Source: Nocardia arthritidis
GTDB lineage: Bacteria > Actinomycetota > Actinomycetes > Mycobacteriales > Mycobacteriaceae
Length of the DNA stretch: 64,000 nucleotides
Assembly (NCBI RefSeq): GCF_011801145.1
Contig: NZ_CP046172.1
Span: 7,998,001-8,062,000, forward strand
Reading direction: 5' to 3'
Shown: piece by piece, positions 25,585 through 36,125 of the stretch
How the letters are laid out: each line of letters begins with the position of its first letter
Position numbering within the stretch: position 1 is the stretch's first letter
Notes under the pieces: generated by a model
Database searches by the model: none
What the model was told of the DNA's origin: nothing
The model's input: the letters and a program-made list of their open reading frames with translations, nothing else
Made by a program: the position numbers and the translations under genes

Positions 25585-25713
25585 TCACCCCACCGGCTTC
25601 ACATAGCGGTGCGTCGGCACGTCGACCGTATCGCTCCGGTCGGTCACCCGATTCAGGTACGCGATCACCGGCGCGTCCGCACCCCGGGCCCGCCGCACCA
25701 CCACATCACTCAT
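25585..25713 (-). CDS. Small protein of 42 aa (GNAT N-terminus-like)
   Basis: Open frame of 42 codons starting MSDVVVRRARGADAPVIAYL and ending HRYVKPVG. Its beginning is like the first beta-alpha unit of GNAT acetyltransferases, but the protein ends before the acetyl-CoA site, so it may be a remnant or an unrelated small protein. TACAGT lies six bases before the ATG, the same leaderless layout as many genes here, which makes expression plausible. I do not recognise a full family. Confidence 0.4.
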   Translation of the reverse strand: MSDVVVRRARGADAPVIAYLNRVTDRSDTVDVPTHRYVKPVG

Positions 25714-25719
25714 GGCCGC

Positions 25720-25725
25720 ACTGTA
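25720..25725 (-). promoter_or_regulatory. -10 box before the 42-aa gene
   Basis: On the minus strand TACAGT is followed after six bases by ATG 25713. Confidence 0.35.
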
Positions 25726-25780
25726 GTGACCGGCCCCGACCCGACGCCCGGCCCGGATTATCGGGGCATCCCGGGCGCCG

Positions 25781-25984
25781 CTATTCGCGATTGTGTCGAA
25801 TCTCGTCGGGCATCGGGAAATTCGACCAATCGCCGGTCAAATCCAGCTCGGCATCGGGCGAGTCGAGCAGATCTTCCAGAATAGCCAGACAGTTCAGGCA
25901 TTTTTCGCCGACGATGTTGTGAGTTTCGGCGCGTACCCCACCATCTGGACCGACGACCACCGTAATACGTTCCGCATCATTCAC
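25781..25984 (-). CDS. DUF2997 family small protein
   Basis: Protein of 67 residues. RITVVVGPDGGVRAETHNIVG, then EKCLNCLAILEDLL match DUF2997, a small family usually encoded next to Ycf35 (DUF1257) proteins. GTG 25984 overlaps the stop of the preceding gene (GTGA) and has GGAGGTG six bases upstream, so the two are translated together. The CLNC pair could bind metal. A C-terminal extension (DWSNFPMPDEIRHNRE) is beyond the usual domain. No AAA ATPase or ferredoxin gene accompanies the pair here. Confidence 0.75.
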   Translation of the reverse strand: MNDAERITVVVGPDGGVRAETHNIVGEKCLNCLAILEDLLDSPDAELDLTGDWSNFPMPDEIRHNRE

Positions 25985-26421
25985 TGTCGCACCTCCAGGA
26001 TCATCGTCACCGAATCGTCGCTGTTCGTGGTTTCCGAAACCAGCGCCATCCCCGCCGCGGGGGCGCGATCGCGAAGTTTGCGCAGCACCTCCTGCTGCAC
26101 GCGATGACCGTACGCTCTGTCTATCGCCGAAACCGTCTCGGCACAGCGCCGTTCGTCCGTCGTGCCGGTGAAACGGGCGAGCCGGATCCCGTCCGCGCCG
26201 CGCTGCAGCCGGGCGGCGAGGTCCGGCCAGGTGGCATCTATCGCATCCGCCCCCACCACGACCTTCGCCGCCCCAGCATCTTCCAGTGCGAGCGCGAGCA
26301 ACCGAGGGTCGCGCAGGCGCGTCGACACCGGGCACATCATCGACCCCTGCACGGCGACGGGCGCGGCGGCCTTCGCGGCCTCGGCAACGCCGGTCGGCAC
26401 CAAGATGATGGAGATAGTCAT
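25981..26421 (-). CDS. DUF1257 (Ycf35-like) family protein
   Basis: Protein of 146 residues. Its C-terminal half, IDRAYGHRVQQEVLRKLRDR then GMALVSETTNSDDSVTMILEV, matches the end of Ycf35/DUF1257 proteins (INQRYAxxxVL, then VxEExxxDGSIxLVL). The N-terminal half has drifted more. It overlaps the DUF2997 gene by GTGA. The two families commonly occur together in cyanobacteria, plastids and other bacteria, but their role is unsettled. ATG 26421 has only a poorly spaced GGAGG, so the true start might differ. Confidence 0.65.
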   Translation of the reverse strand: MTISIILVPTGVAEAAKAAAPVAVQGSMMCPVSTRLRDPRLLALALEDAGAAKVVVGADAIDATWPDLAARLQRGADGIRLARFTGTTDERRCAETVSAIDRAYGHRVQQEVLRKLRDRAPAAGMALVSETTNSDDSVTMILEVRQ

Positions 26422-26741
26422 ACCTCCGAATTATTCCCTTACCGAAGCGAATTGGGTCGGGTCAATTTCCGGCGAATGCCGAACAGACCGGTCACCACAA
26501 ATTGTTCGATTTGCGCCCCTTCGAATCCCGGCCGCCGTGCTCGGATCGTCCTTGCCGCCACAGAAATCCCCTTCCGCCGAATATCCGGACAGTGTGATCG
26601 AGTATTGCGCCCGCTCCCGATGAGCAACGGTGCTACAAGACGAAAATATCTGGGGCACAAGATGTTCGGCGGCCCGAGTGTTAGAGTCCTGGGTCGAGCG
26701 GCGCATACGCTCCCGCCCGCTCCGATCCACGAGAGGTAACC
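26422..26741. other. Intergenic stretch of 320 bp, no gene seen
   Basis: It separates the divergent Ycf35-like and beta-lactamase-like genes. Composition is somewhat less GC-rich than the flanking genes. I see no RNA gene, no long palindrome and no convincing frame. GAGAGG at its right end is the ribosome binding site of the next gene. Confidence 0.5.
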
Positions 26742-27764
26742 GTGTGCTGCGCTGAACCCATTCAGGACCCCCGGCGTACCCGCGGGCAGCTGATCTCGTC
26801 GGCGGTGCGGCTGGGCCTGGCGGTGACCGCAGGCCTCGTCGCCGCCGGTATCGGGATGAATTCCGCGGGCGCCGACCCGATTTCGGATGCGATCCCCACC
26901 GGGGCCGAGGCGGGCTTCGTGGTGTTCGACCGGACCGCGGGGCGGGCGACCATCGAACTCGATGCGCACAAACGGTTCCGGTCGGCCTCGGTGGTGAAAC
27001 TGCTCATCGCCATCGACTATCTGGAATCCCATGACGCACAACATCTTCCGGCGGCGGATGCGGAACGACTAGAGGCGATGCTGCGATCGAGCGACGACGA
27101 TGTCGCCAGCTATCTGTGGATCGAGGACGGCTGGCAGACGATCATCGACCGGATGGTCGCCCGGATCGGGCTCACCGATACCGCACCGCCCGCCGCCCGC
27201 GGCATGTGGGGTTACACCGCGATCAGCGCGGCCGACGTGGTGCAGATCTACCGGTACATCCTCGAACGGGCCGATCCGGCGGTCCGCCGGTTCATCATGG
27301 ACAATCTGCACGCCTCGACGAAGTGCGGCCAGGACGGTTTCGATCAGTCGTTCGGGATCGGCCGGGCGCTCGGACGCCCGGCCGCCGTCAAACAGGGCTG
27401 GTCCGGCTTCGGTGACGCGCCGGACCCCGACAAGCTATGTGCCCCCAGCAATCCCAAGCCACCGATACCCGCCGACGCACTGTCGGCCAGCGCGACGAAG
27501 AACCTGACATTCGGGCCGGACGGCATCCGCGAGATGTGGTCGCCGACCCAGGGCACACCGCCCGAACCGCCCGCGATCAATCTCACCAAGCGAGCCATGC
27601 ACACCACGGGCACCGCAGGCGTCGACGACGAGAAGATCATCGTGCTGCTCTCGCTCGAACCGACCGGCACCCCGTGGGATGTCTCCGCTCAGCGAATCAC
27701 CGTGCTGACCAAGGCGATCGACCTGGCGAACTGGAGCGAGACGACCGGACTCGGCGCGCACTGA
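26742..27764 (+). CDS. Exported beta-lactamase-like serine hydrolase
   Basis: Protein of 340 residues with a basic N-terminus (RRTRGQLISSAVRLG) and hydrophobic core ending NSAGA, a probable signal sequence. FRSASVVKLLIAIDYLE contains the SxxK catalytic motif (SVVK). Related exported proteins keep this motif in a class A beta-lactamase/DD-peptidase fold. The usual SDN loop reads SSDDDVAS and the KTG box is not clear, which argues against true beta-lactamase activity. Four cysteines are present. GTG 26742 follows GAGAGG. The substrate is unknown; cell-wall binding is possible. Confidence 0.75.
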   Translation: MCCAEPIQDPRRTRGQLISSAVRLGLAVTAGLVAAGIGMNSAGADPISDAIPTGAEAGFVVFDRTAGRATIELDAHKRFRSASVVKLLIAIDYLESHDAQHLPAADAERLEAMLRSSDDDVASYLWIEDGWQTIIDRMVARIGLTDTAPPAARGMWGYTAISAADVVQIYRYILERADPAVRRFIMDNLHASTKCGQDGFDQSFGIGRALGRPAAVKQGWSGFGDAPDPDKLCAPSNPKPPIPADALSASATKNLTFGPDGIREMWSPTQGTPPEPPAINLTKRAMHTTGTAGVDDEKIIVLLSLEPTGTPWDVSAQRITVLTKAIDLANWSETTGLGAH

Positions 27765-27791
27765 CCGCGAATACCGCTGCGCCCATTGCTA

Positions 27792-27825
27792 GGCCGCGGC
27801 GCCGTTCGAGAACGACACCGCGGCC
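27792..27825. terminator. Bidirectional hairpin between convergent genes
   Basis: GGCCGCGG and CCGCGGCC form a perfect 8-bp stem with an 18-base loop, lying between the converging beta-lactamase-like and MFS genes. Confidence 0.45.
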
Positions 27826-27836
27826 CATCGCAAAGT

Positions 27837-30070
<2,234 letters not shown>

Positions 30071-30076
30071 AGCCAA

Positions 30077-30082
30077 AACATA
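30077..30082 (-). promoter_or_regulatory. -10 box of the TetR-MFS operon (probably leaderless)
   Basis: On the minus strand TATGTT is followed after six bases by ATG 30070. Confidence 0.5.
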
Positions 30083-30234
30083 GCACAAACTGCAATTTTT
30101 CAGACAGTGCAACTTTCGTCACATCGGGCCCGGCATACCGAATAACGCGGGTTGGCCCGATCGAGCCCATCGATGCGGCATCCTGGATGCCTGTCCCCGT
30201 GCCAGTGCTGTCGCGCAACAGAACTCGGACCACC

Positions 30235-31533
30235 ATGCGAATCGAACGACGGACATTCCTCCGCGGCGCGGGCGCCGCACTGCTCGCGCCCGCCCTCGCC
30301 GGATGCGGCGGCGATGACGACGCGCTGACCTTCTTCTTCCAGGCGAACCCGGAGGAGGCGGACGGCCGGATGCGGGTGATCGACGAATTCACCCGCAGAC
30401 ATCCGGATATCAAGGTCAGGACCGTGCTGTCCGGCCCGGATCCGATGCAGCAGATGCTGACCTTCTGCGCGGGCGGCAAATGCCCCGATGTGCTGATGGC
30501 CTGGGAGCTCACCTACGCCGGCCTGGCCGACAACGGGGTGCTACTCGACCTGAACACCATGCTCGCCAAGGATCCCGCCTTCGCGGCCGACCTGAAATCC
30601 CGCAGCGTTCCAGCGCTTTACGACACCTTCGCCTTCAAGGGCGGGCAGTACGCGCTGCCGGAACAGTGGGCGGGGAACTTCCTCTTCTACAACCGGCAGC
30701 TGTTCGACAAGGCGGGCGTGCAGCCGCCCCGCACCTGGTCCACCGCCTGGAGCTTCGACGAATTCCTGGATGTCGCAAAGGGTTTCACCAAGCGCGAGCG
30801 ATCGGGCAAGGTGACGCAGTGGGGTTTCGTCGACACCTGGGTGCCCTACTATTCCGCCGCGCTATTCGGCATGAACAACGGCGCGCCGTGGGCGATCCCG
30901 CTGTCCAATCCGACGAGGGCCAATTTCGCCGACGACGCCTTCATCGACGGCGTGCAGTTCTACGCGGACCTCGCGAACATATACCGGGTGGCGCCGACCC
31001 CGGCCGATCAACAGTCCATGTCGACCATGGACCTGTTCACCCAGGGCAAGGCCGCGCTCGCCATGGGCGGCCATTGGCGCTATCGCACCTTCTCCGACGC
31101 GGAGCAGCTCGATTTCGATCTCACCGCGCTGCCCGCCGGACCGAAGGCCTGTGGTGCGCAATCGGATATCGGCACCACCGGGTTGGCCATCGCGGCCGAT
31201 AGCAGGCGCAAGGAACAGGCTTGGGAATTCGTCAAGTTCGCGACCGGCCCGGTCGGCCAGGCGGTGATCGCCGAAACCGGCCTGTTCGTACCGGTACTGA
31301 ATTCCGCGGTGAACTCCCCCGAATTCGCCGGCGCGCACAAACATGTGGCAAACCTCGGCATCCTCACCGAGGGGCCCGCGTACTCGGCCCGGTTGCCGGT
31401 CACCCCCGTCTGGGAACGCATCGATGCGCTGATGGACCGCAATTTCGGCCCGGTGCTGCGCGGGGCCGCGTCCGCGCATTCGTTCAAGGACGGCCTGTCC
31501 CACGACACCGACGAGGTGCTGCGCAACCAATGA
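30235..31533 (+). CDS. ABC transporter sugar-binding lipoprotein
   Basis: Extracellular binding protein of 432 residues for a carbohydrate importer (cluster 1, MalE-like). ATG 30235 gives MRIERRTFLRGAGAALLAPA with a twin-arginine motif and lipobox LAGC, so the protein is probably Tat-exported and lipid-anchored. The upstream in-frame start at 30187 would bury this signal. Sequence features are FTRRHPDIKVRT, FLFYNRQLFDKAG and GKAALAMGGHWRYRT, as in sugar-binding proteins. Two permease genes follow with overlapping ends. The sugar is unknown. Confidence 0.9.
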   Translation: MRIERRTFLRGAGAALLAPALAGCGGDDDALTFFFQANPEEADGRMRVIDEFTRRHPDIKVRTVLSGPDPMQQMLTFCAGGKCPDVLMAWELTYAGLADNGVLLDLNTMLAKDPAFAADLKSRSVPALYDTFAFKGGQYALPEQWAGNFLFYNRQLFDKAGVQPPRTWSTAWSFDEFLDVAKGFTKRERSGKVTQWGFVDTWVPYYSAALFGMNNGAPWAIPLSNPTRANFADDAFIDGVQFYADLANIYRVAPTPADQQSMSTMDLFTQGKAALAMGGHWRYRTFSDAEQLDFDLTALPAGPKACGAQSDIGTTGLAIAADSRRKEQAWEFVKFATGPVGQAVIAETGLFVPVLNSAVNSPEFAGAHKHVANLGILTEGPAYSARLPVTPVWERIDALMDRNFGPVLRGAASAHSFKDGLSHDTDEVLRNQ

Positions 31534-32423
31534 CCCGTTCCGATCTGGCCCGGCGCCGCGCCCGCGCGGGCCGTATGTTCATCGCACCGAATCTGCTCGC
31601 CGTCGCGATCTTCCTGGTATTTCCGCTGGCGTTCTCGCTCTATCTGAGTTTCCAGCACTGGGATCTGTTCGGTCCGTCCCGATTCGCCGGACTGGCGAAT
31701 TTCCGCCGCCTGCTCACCGGCGATCCGCTGTTCGTCATCGCGGTGCGCAATTCGATCGTCTTCACCATCGGCACGCTGGTGCCCACCGTCGTCATCAGCC
31801 TCGCGGTCGCCGCGGCGCTGAACCGGAAGATCAAGGGAATAGGGATATTCCGAACCATCGCCTTCCTGCCGCTCGCGGTGTCCGGCGTGGTGATGGCGGT
31901 GGTGTGGCAGTACATCTTCGATACCAACTCCGGACTGTTCAACACCGTGCTCGGCTGGGTCGGGATCGATCCGGTCCCCTGGCTGGTCGACCCGAAATGG
32001 GCGATGGTCTCGCTCTGTCTGGTCAGCGTCTGGAAAAGTATTCCGTTCGCCACCGTCGTGCTGCTGGCCGCCATGCAGGGGGTGCCGGAAAACCTCTACG
32101 AGGCAGCGAAAATCGATGGGGCGAGCGCGCTACAGCGTTTTTTCTCGATAACCCTGCCGCTGATCCGCGGCGCGCTGTCGTTCGTCTTCGTCATATCGAT
32201 CATCAACGCGGTCCAGGCGTTCGATCAGGTCTATGTGCTCACCGGCAGGCACGGCGGGCCCGAGAGCGGAACATATGTGCTCGGCATCATGATCTTCCAG
32301 AACGCCTTCGCATTCGGCGATGTCAGCTATGCCTCGGCGATCGCCTGGCTGATATTCGTCGTGCTGCTCGTGCTGACCGCCGCGCAACTGTGGTTCACCA
32401 GGAAGGACACCGCGGAGCAATGA
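31530..32423 (+). CDS. ABC transporter permease (MalF-like)
   Basis: Inner-membrane permease of 297 residues with six hydrophobic segments. The EAA loop, which contacts the ATPase, reads LYEAAKIDGASALQRFFSIT. It begins within the last codons of the binding protein (ATGA overlap) and is followed by the second permease with a similar overlap, so the three form one operon for sugar uptake. No ATP-binding subunit is encoded in the cluster; an MsiK/MalK-type ATPase shared from elsewhere would be needed, as is common in actinobacteria. Confidence 0.92.
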   Translation: MTRSDLARRRARAGRMFIAPNLLAVAIFLVFPLAFSLYLSFQHWDLFGPSRFAGLANFRRLLTGDPLFVIAVRNSIVFTIGTLVPTVVISLAVAAALNRKIKGIGIFRTIAFLPLAVSGVVMAVVWQYIFDTNSGLFNTVLGWVGIDPVPWLVDPKWAMVSLCLVSVWKSIPFATVVLLAAMQGVPENLYEAAKIDGASALQRFFSITLPLIRGALSFVFVISIINAVQAFDQVYVLTGRHGGPESGTYVLGIMIFQNAFAFGDVSYASAIAWLIFVVLLVLTAAQLWFTRKDTAEQ

Positions 32424-33271
32424 TGTCGGCCAAGGTCAGGCGATTGAGTGGGCGCGGCTTCGCCCGTGCCGTCGCGCTATACGCCGCACTTACCGCGATC
32501 GCGTGGTGCGCGCTGTTCCCGATCCTGTGGGCGCTGTCGGGTTCGCTGAAGAAGGAATCCGAAATCACCACGCCGACGCTGATCCCGCCGCATCCACAAT
32601 GGTCCAATTACGGCAGCGTTTTCCGGCTGATGCCGTTCGGCCGCATGTTCCTCAATACGATTCTGTACGCCGGATGCATCACGGTCGGCCAGGTGTTCTT
32701 CTGCTCGCTGGCCGGATACGCGTTCGCCAGGCTGCGTTTCGCGGGCCGCGAGGTGCTTTTCCTCGCCTATCTCGCCACCCTCATGGTGCCGCTGACGGTC
32801 ACCGTCATCCCGCAGTTCATCCTCATGCGCGTCTTCGGCTGGACCGACACACCATTGGCGCTCATCGTGCCGGGGCTGTTCGGCAGCGCCTTCGGCACCT
32901 ACCTGATGCGCCAGTTCTTCCGCACGCTCCCAACGGAATTGGAGGAGGCCGCGATCCTGGACGGCTGCACGACGTGGCAGATCTACTGGCGGGTGCTGCT
33001 GCCGCACGTCCGGCCCGCCGCCATGGTGCTGGCGGTCCTCACCTGGGTCAATGTGTGGAACGACTTCCTGTGGCCGCTGATCATGGTCCAGCGCAAGGAC
33101 ATCTCCACCGTCACCCTCGGCCTGGTATGGATGCAGGGACAATATATTTCGAAATGGCCGGTGCTGATGGCCGCATCGATGGTGATCCTGGTGCCGCTGC
33201 TCATCGTCTACGCCTTCGCACAGAAATCCTTCATCCGCGGCATCGCCATGTCCGGGATCGGCGGACGGTGA
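32420..33271 (+). CDS. ABC transporter permease (MalG-like)
   Basis: Second inner-membrane permease, 283 residues and six hydrophobic segments. The EAA loop is LEEAAILDGCTTWQIYWRVL. Features ending in SFIRGIAMSGIGG are typical for MalG-type subunits. ATG 32420 overlaps the previous stop (ATGA) and GGAG precedes it. It pairs with the MalF-like subunit to form the channel of the sugar importer. Confidence 0.92.
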   Translation: MMSAKVRRLSGRGFARAVALYAALTAIAWCALFPILWALSGSLKKESEITTPTLIPPHPQWSNYGSVFRLMPFGRMFLNTILYAGCITVGQVFFCSLAGYAFARLRFAGREVLFLAYLATLMVPLTVTVIPQFILMRVFGWTDTPLALIVPGLFGSAFGTYLMRQFFRTLPTELEEAAILDGCTTWQIYWRVLLPHVRPAAMVLAVLTWVNVWNDFLWPLIMVQRKDISTVTLGLVWMQGQYISKWPVLMAASMVILVPLLIVYAFAQKSFIRGIAMSGIGGR

Positions 33272-33278
33272 CCAGGTT

Positions 33279-33680
33279 TCACCGGGCTCGTGCACGCGCG
33301 GCGCGAATTTCGTCGCCGTGCGTCACCGCCCAATCGGCCAGCGCGGAAAGCGGAACCAGCAGCGACCGCCCGAGCGGCGTCATGCGGTATTCCACGGTCG
33401 GCGGCGCAGTCGGGAATACGGTGCGTTCCACCAGTCCTTCGTTTTCCAGCGACCGCAAGGTTCTGGTCAGCATTCGCTGGCTGATGCCATCGATCGAGCG
33501 ATGTAACTCGTTGAACCGGTAGGGCCGTCGTCCGAGCAGTGCGATCAGCAGCACCGTCCACCTGTCACCGATCTGTCGCAGGGTATCGCTGACGGGGCAG
33601 GCGTCGTAGTCGACGACCGGAACGGGTACAGGTAAATCGACCTCGATCATCGAGGGCACACCCGTGTACGTATCTGACAT
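33279..33680 (-). CDS. HxlR family transcriptional regulator
   Basis: Winged-HTH regulator of 133 residues. ACPVSDTLRQIGDRWTVLLI is the HxlR signature with its sensor cysteine. It is followed by LLGRRPYRFNELHRSIDGIS, QRMLTRTLRSLENEGLVER and the wing PPTVEYRMTPLGRSL. HxlR proteins sense quinones, aldehydes or oxidants through the cysteine. ATG 33680 follows GAAGG; the longer frame to 33734 is less likely. It is divergent from a short-chain dehydrogenase gene, its likely target. Confidence 0.92.
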   Translation of the reverse strand: MSDTYTGVPSMIEVDLPVPVPVVDYDACPVSDTLRQIGDRWTVLLIALLGRRPYRFNELHRSIDGISQRMLTRTLRSLENEGLVERTVFPTAPPTVEYRMTPLGRSLLVPLSALADWAVTHGDEIRAARARAR

Positions 33681-33753
33681 AAAAGTGCCTTCTTTCGCCG
33701 CCGCCGCGCATTGCAGATGATCGAGGTACATCAATCAGGCTAATGGAGAAGAC

Positions 33754-34581
33754 ATGACCAAAACCGTCGTCATCAGCGGCGCGACCGATGGTATGGGCCG
33801 TGCGATGGCCCTCGAACGGCTGACCCGCGGCGACACCATGATCGCGATCGGCAGCAATCAGGCCAAGGGTGAAGCCCTCGCGGTTGCCGCCGGATCGGCG
33901 GCGGACCGGCTGCAGTTCCTGCGTGCCGACCTGAGCTCGGTGGCCGAGGTCGAGCGGGTGATCGCCGAAATCAAGGCGACCCACCGCGCCGTCGACGCGC
34001 TACTGCTGTTCGCCAACCGGGTCAGCGCGCGCCGGATGGAGACCGCGGACGGCTACGAATACAGCTTCGCGCTCTACTACCTGAGCAGATATCTCTTGTC
34101 GCACAAGCTGACTCCGCTGCTCGAGCGGGCCGCGCGTCCGGTGATCGTGTGCGTCTCCGGTGTCGGCGTCACCAAGGGCGGAATCAATTGGGACGATCCG
34201 CAGTTGACCCAGAAATACAGTGCCGTCCGCGCCCAGCTGCAGGCCGGTCGCGCCAATGACCTCTTGGGCGTCTACTACGCCGAAAAGTTCGGCGGTACAG
34301 TACGATTCGTGCATTATCATCCCGGCTTCACCCGCAGCGGCGATCTGTCCGCCGTGAATCCGGTGGTCCGGACCACGATTCGCACACTCGCCCGATGCGC
34401 CGCCCGCCCCGTGGACGAATCGGTGCGGCCGATCAACGATTTCATCGATAATCCGCCCGCTGCGCCGCTCACCGCGATCGACCGCGGGCGAATCCTGGAC
34501 CTGTCCCTGCCCACCCTCGACCCCCGCAATGCCCGCCGTCTCGCGAGCCTCACCAAAGATCTACTGTCGACCCACAATTGA
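33754..34581 (+). CDS. Short-chain dehydrogenase/reductase (SDR) family protein
   Basis: Oxidoreductase of 275 residues with a Rossmann fold; the nucleotide motif is VVISGATDGMGRAMA. The serine of the active site is in VCVSGVGVTKGG. Where typical SDRs have YxxxK, this protein has KYSAVRAQLQAGRANDLLG, so the lysine is replaced by arginine; the same change occurs in relatives of this subgroup. ATG 33754 follows GGAGAAG. The divergent HxlR gene suggests induction by an electrophile or quinone. The substrate is unknown. Confidence 0.88.
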   Translation: MTKTVVISGATDGMGRAMALERLTRGDTMIAIGSNQAKGEALAVAAGSAADRLQFLRADLSSVAEVERVIAEIKATHRAVDALLLFANRVSARRMETADGYEYSFALYYLSRYLLSHKLTPLLERAARPVIVCVSGVGVTKGGINWDDPQLTQKYSAVRAQLQAGRANDLLGVYYAEKFGGTVRFVHYHPGFTRSGDLSAVNPVVRTTIRTLARCAARPVDESVRPINDFIDNPPAAPLTAIDRGRILDLSLPTLDPRNARRLASLTKDLLSTHN

Positions 34582-34638
34582 GGTCACCGGTCAGCGCGGT
34601 TGGCCGTCGGAGCACAGCCACGACGGCGGTGCCCGCGC

Positions 34639-36102
34639 TTACCGCACGCTGACCGGTTCCGGTTCCGCCGTGGGAGCAACCGGGTCGCGGCGCAACAGCA
34701 CGACGCCGAGCAGCGCCGCGGCGACGCTGAAGCCGGCGCTGATCCACGCACCGGTGGACATCGCGGTGGCGAAGGCCGCCTTGGCGGGTTCGGTGTAGCC
34801 GAGTTCGAATGCGGCGCCGATGGATTCGCGCGCGGCGGCGGGCACGTCATCCGGCATATTGTCGGTGAATACGCCCGCCAGCACGCTGCCGAGGATCGCG
34901 ATGCTGATCGCATTGCCGACCTGCTGCACGGTGTCGTTCAGCGCGGAGCCGACCCCGGCGTGCTCCAACGGAATCGCGCCCATGATGGCGGTGTAGACGG
35001 CGGGTGCGGCCAGGCCCGCGCCGATGCCCATCACCAGCATGCTCGCCAGCACCGCGCCGTAACCGCTGCCGAGCGCGAGCACGGTGAACGCCGCACCCAT
35101 GATCAGCAGACCGGTCACGATCAATGTCTTGTTGCTGATCTTCTTGCCGAGCGCCGCGCCGAGCCCGTTGCAGACCACCGCGGCCACCGCGTTCGGCAGC
35201 AGTGCCAGGCCGGCCTTCATCGGTCCGTAGCCCAGCACGAATTGCAGATATTGCGTGAGCATCAGCATCATCGAGCCCATCCCGAACACCATCAGCAGCA
35301 GCGTGCAGCAGGTGCCGGTGAACGCACGGCTGCGGAATACCGCCAGCGGCAACATCGGATGTTCGGCCCGCCACTCCCAGCCCACGAAGGCCAGCGCCGC
35401 GGCCACCGCGAGCGCGATCATCCCGAAATTCCATTCGCGTTCGATGATCACGTACACCGCCGAGGTCAGCGCGACGATCGAGAGCCCGACGCCGACCGGG
35501 TCGACCGGCCGCTGCGCACCGACCGATTCCGGCATCAGCACCAGCGCCGCCGCGATCGCGAGCACCGCGACAGGCACGTTGAGCAAGAAGATCGAACCCC
35601 ACCAAAAGTGTTGCAGCAGAAGACCACCCAGTGTCGGACCGAGGACGATGCCGACCACCGACACCACCGACCAGCCCGCCATCGCGGTGCGCCGCTCGTC
35701 CTCGTCGAAGGTGGTCATCAGGATGGACAGGGTCGACGGCATCACCAGCGACCCGCCGACGCCCATCGCGGCACGCGCCGCGACCAGCTGCCACGGTTCG
35801 CTGGCCAGCAGCGCGATCAGCGAGGCGCCGCCGAATACCGCGAGCCCGATGATGAGCATGCGCCGCCGCCCGAACCGGTCGGACAGGCTGCCCGCCGTGA
35901 GCAGCAGCCCGGCGAAGACCAGCACATAGGCGTCGAGAATCCACTGGATATCGGATGGGGAGGCGCCGAGTTCGCGGATCAGCGACGGTATGGCCAGATT
36001 GAGCACCGTCGCGTCGATCATCAGGACCAATAGGGACAGGCAGAGCACCACCAGGATCCACCAGCGGCGCGGGTCTCGTACAGTGTTCGATTGCACTCGC
36101 AC
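34639..36102 (-). CDS. MFS exporter, DHA2 type
   Basis: Efflux protein of 487 residues with about 14 hydrophobic segments. Motifs are LMIDATVLNLAIPSLIRELG in helix 1, AGSLSDRFGRRRMLIIGL between helices 2 and 3 and SVVGIVLGPTLGGLLLQH in helix 5. Relatives export tetracyclines, puromycin or dyes. GTG 36102 is only 23 bases from the start of the divergent TetR gene, and TATCGT lies five bases before it, suggesting a leaderless message. The TetR protein is its likely repressor. Confidence 0.92.
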   Translation of the reverse strand: MRVQSNTVRDPRRWWILVVLCLSLLVLMIDATVLNLAIPSLIRELGASPSDIQWILDAYVLVFAGLLLTAGSLSDRFGRRRMLIIGLAVFGGASLIALLASEPWQLVAARAAMGVGGSLVMPSTLSILMTTFDEDERRTAMAGWSVVSVVGIVLGPTLGGLLLQHFWWGSIFLLNVPVAVLAIAAALVLMPESVGAQRPVDPVGVGLSIVALTSAVYVIIEREWNFGMIALAVAAALAFVGWEWRAEHPMLPLAVFRSRAFTGTCCTLLLMVFGMGSMMLMLTQYLQFVLGYGPMKAGLALLPNAVAAVVCNGLGAALGKKISNKTLIVTGLLIMGAAFTVLALGSGYGAVLASMLVMGIGAGLAAPAVYTAIMGAIPLEHAGVGSALNDTVQQVGNAISIAILGSVLAGVFTDNMPDDVPAAARESIGAAFELGYTEPAKAAFATAMSTGAWISAGFSVAAALLGVVLLRRDPVAPTAEPEPVSVR

Positions 36103-36107
36103 AGCGT

Positions 36108-36113
36108 ACGATA
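36108..36113 (-). promoter_or_regulatory. -10 box for the MFS gene (minus strand)
   Basis: TATCGT on the minus strand is followed after five bases by GTG 36102. It overlaps the -10 box of the opposite gene by two bases. Confidence 0.5.
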
Positions 36114-36117
36114 AACT
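36112..36117 (+). promoter_or_regulatory. -10 box for the TetR gene (plus strand)
   Basis: TAAACT is followed after eight bases by GTG 36126, with no ribosome binding site. It shares bases with the opposite -10 box, so the two transcripts exclude each other. Confidence 0.5.
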
Positions 36118-36125
36118 TGGCTACC

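Noticed and set aside
34586..34657. Inverted repeat ACCGGTCAGCG / CGCTGACCGGT as a terminator
   Set aside because: The arms are 50 bases apart and one lies in the coding end of the exporter; too weak to call.
34600..36033. Open frame of 477 codons on the plus strand
   Set aside because: Shadow of the DHA2 exporter on the other strand; residue content is typical of antisense frames.
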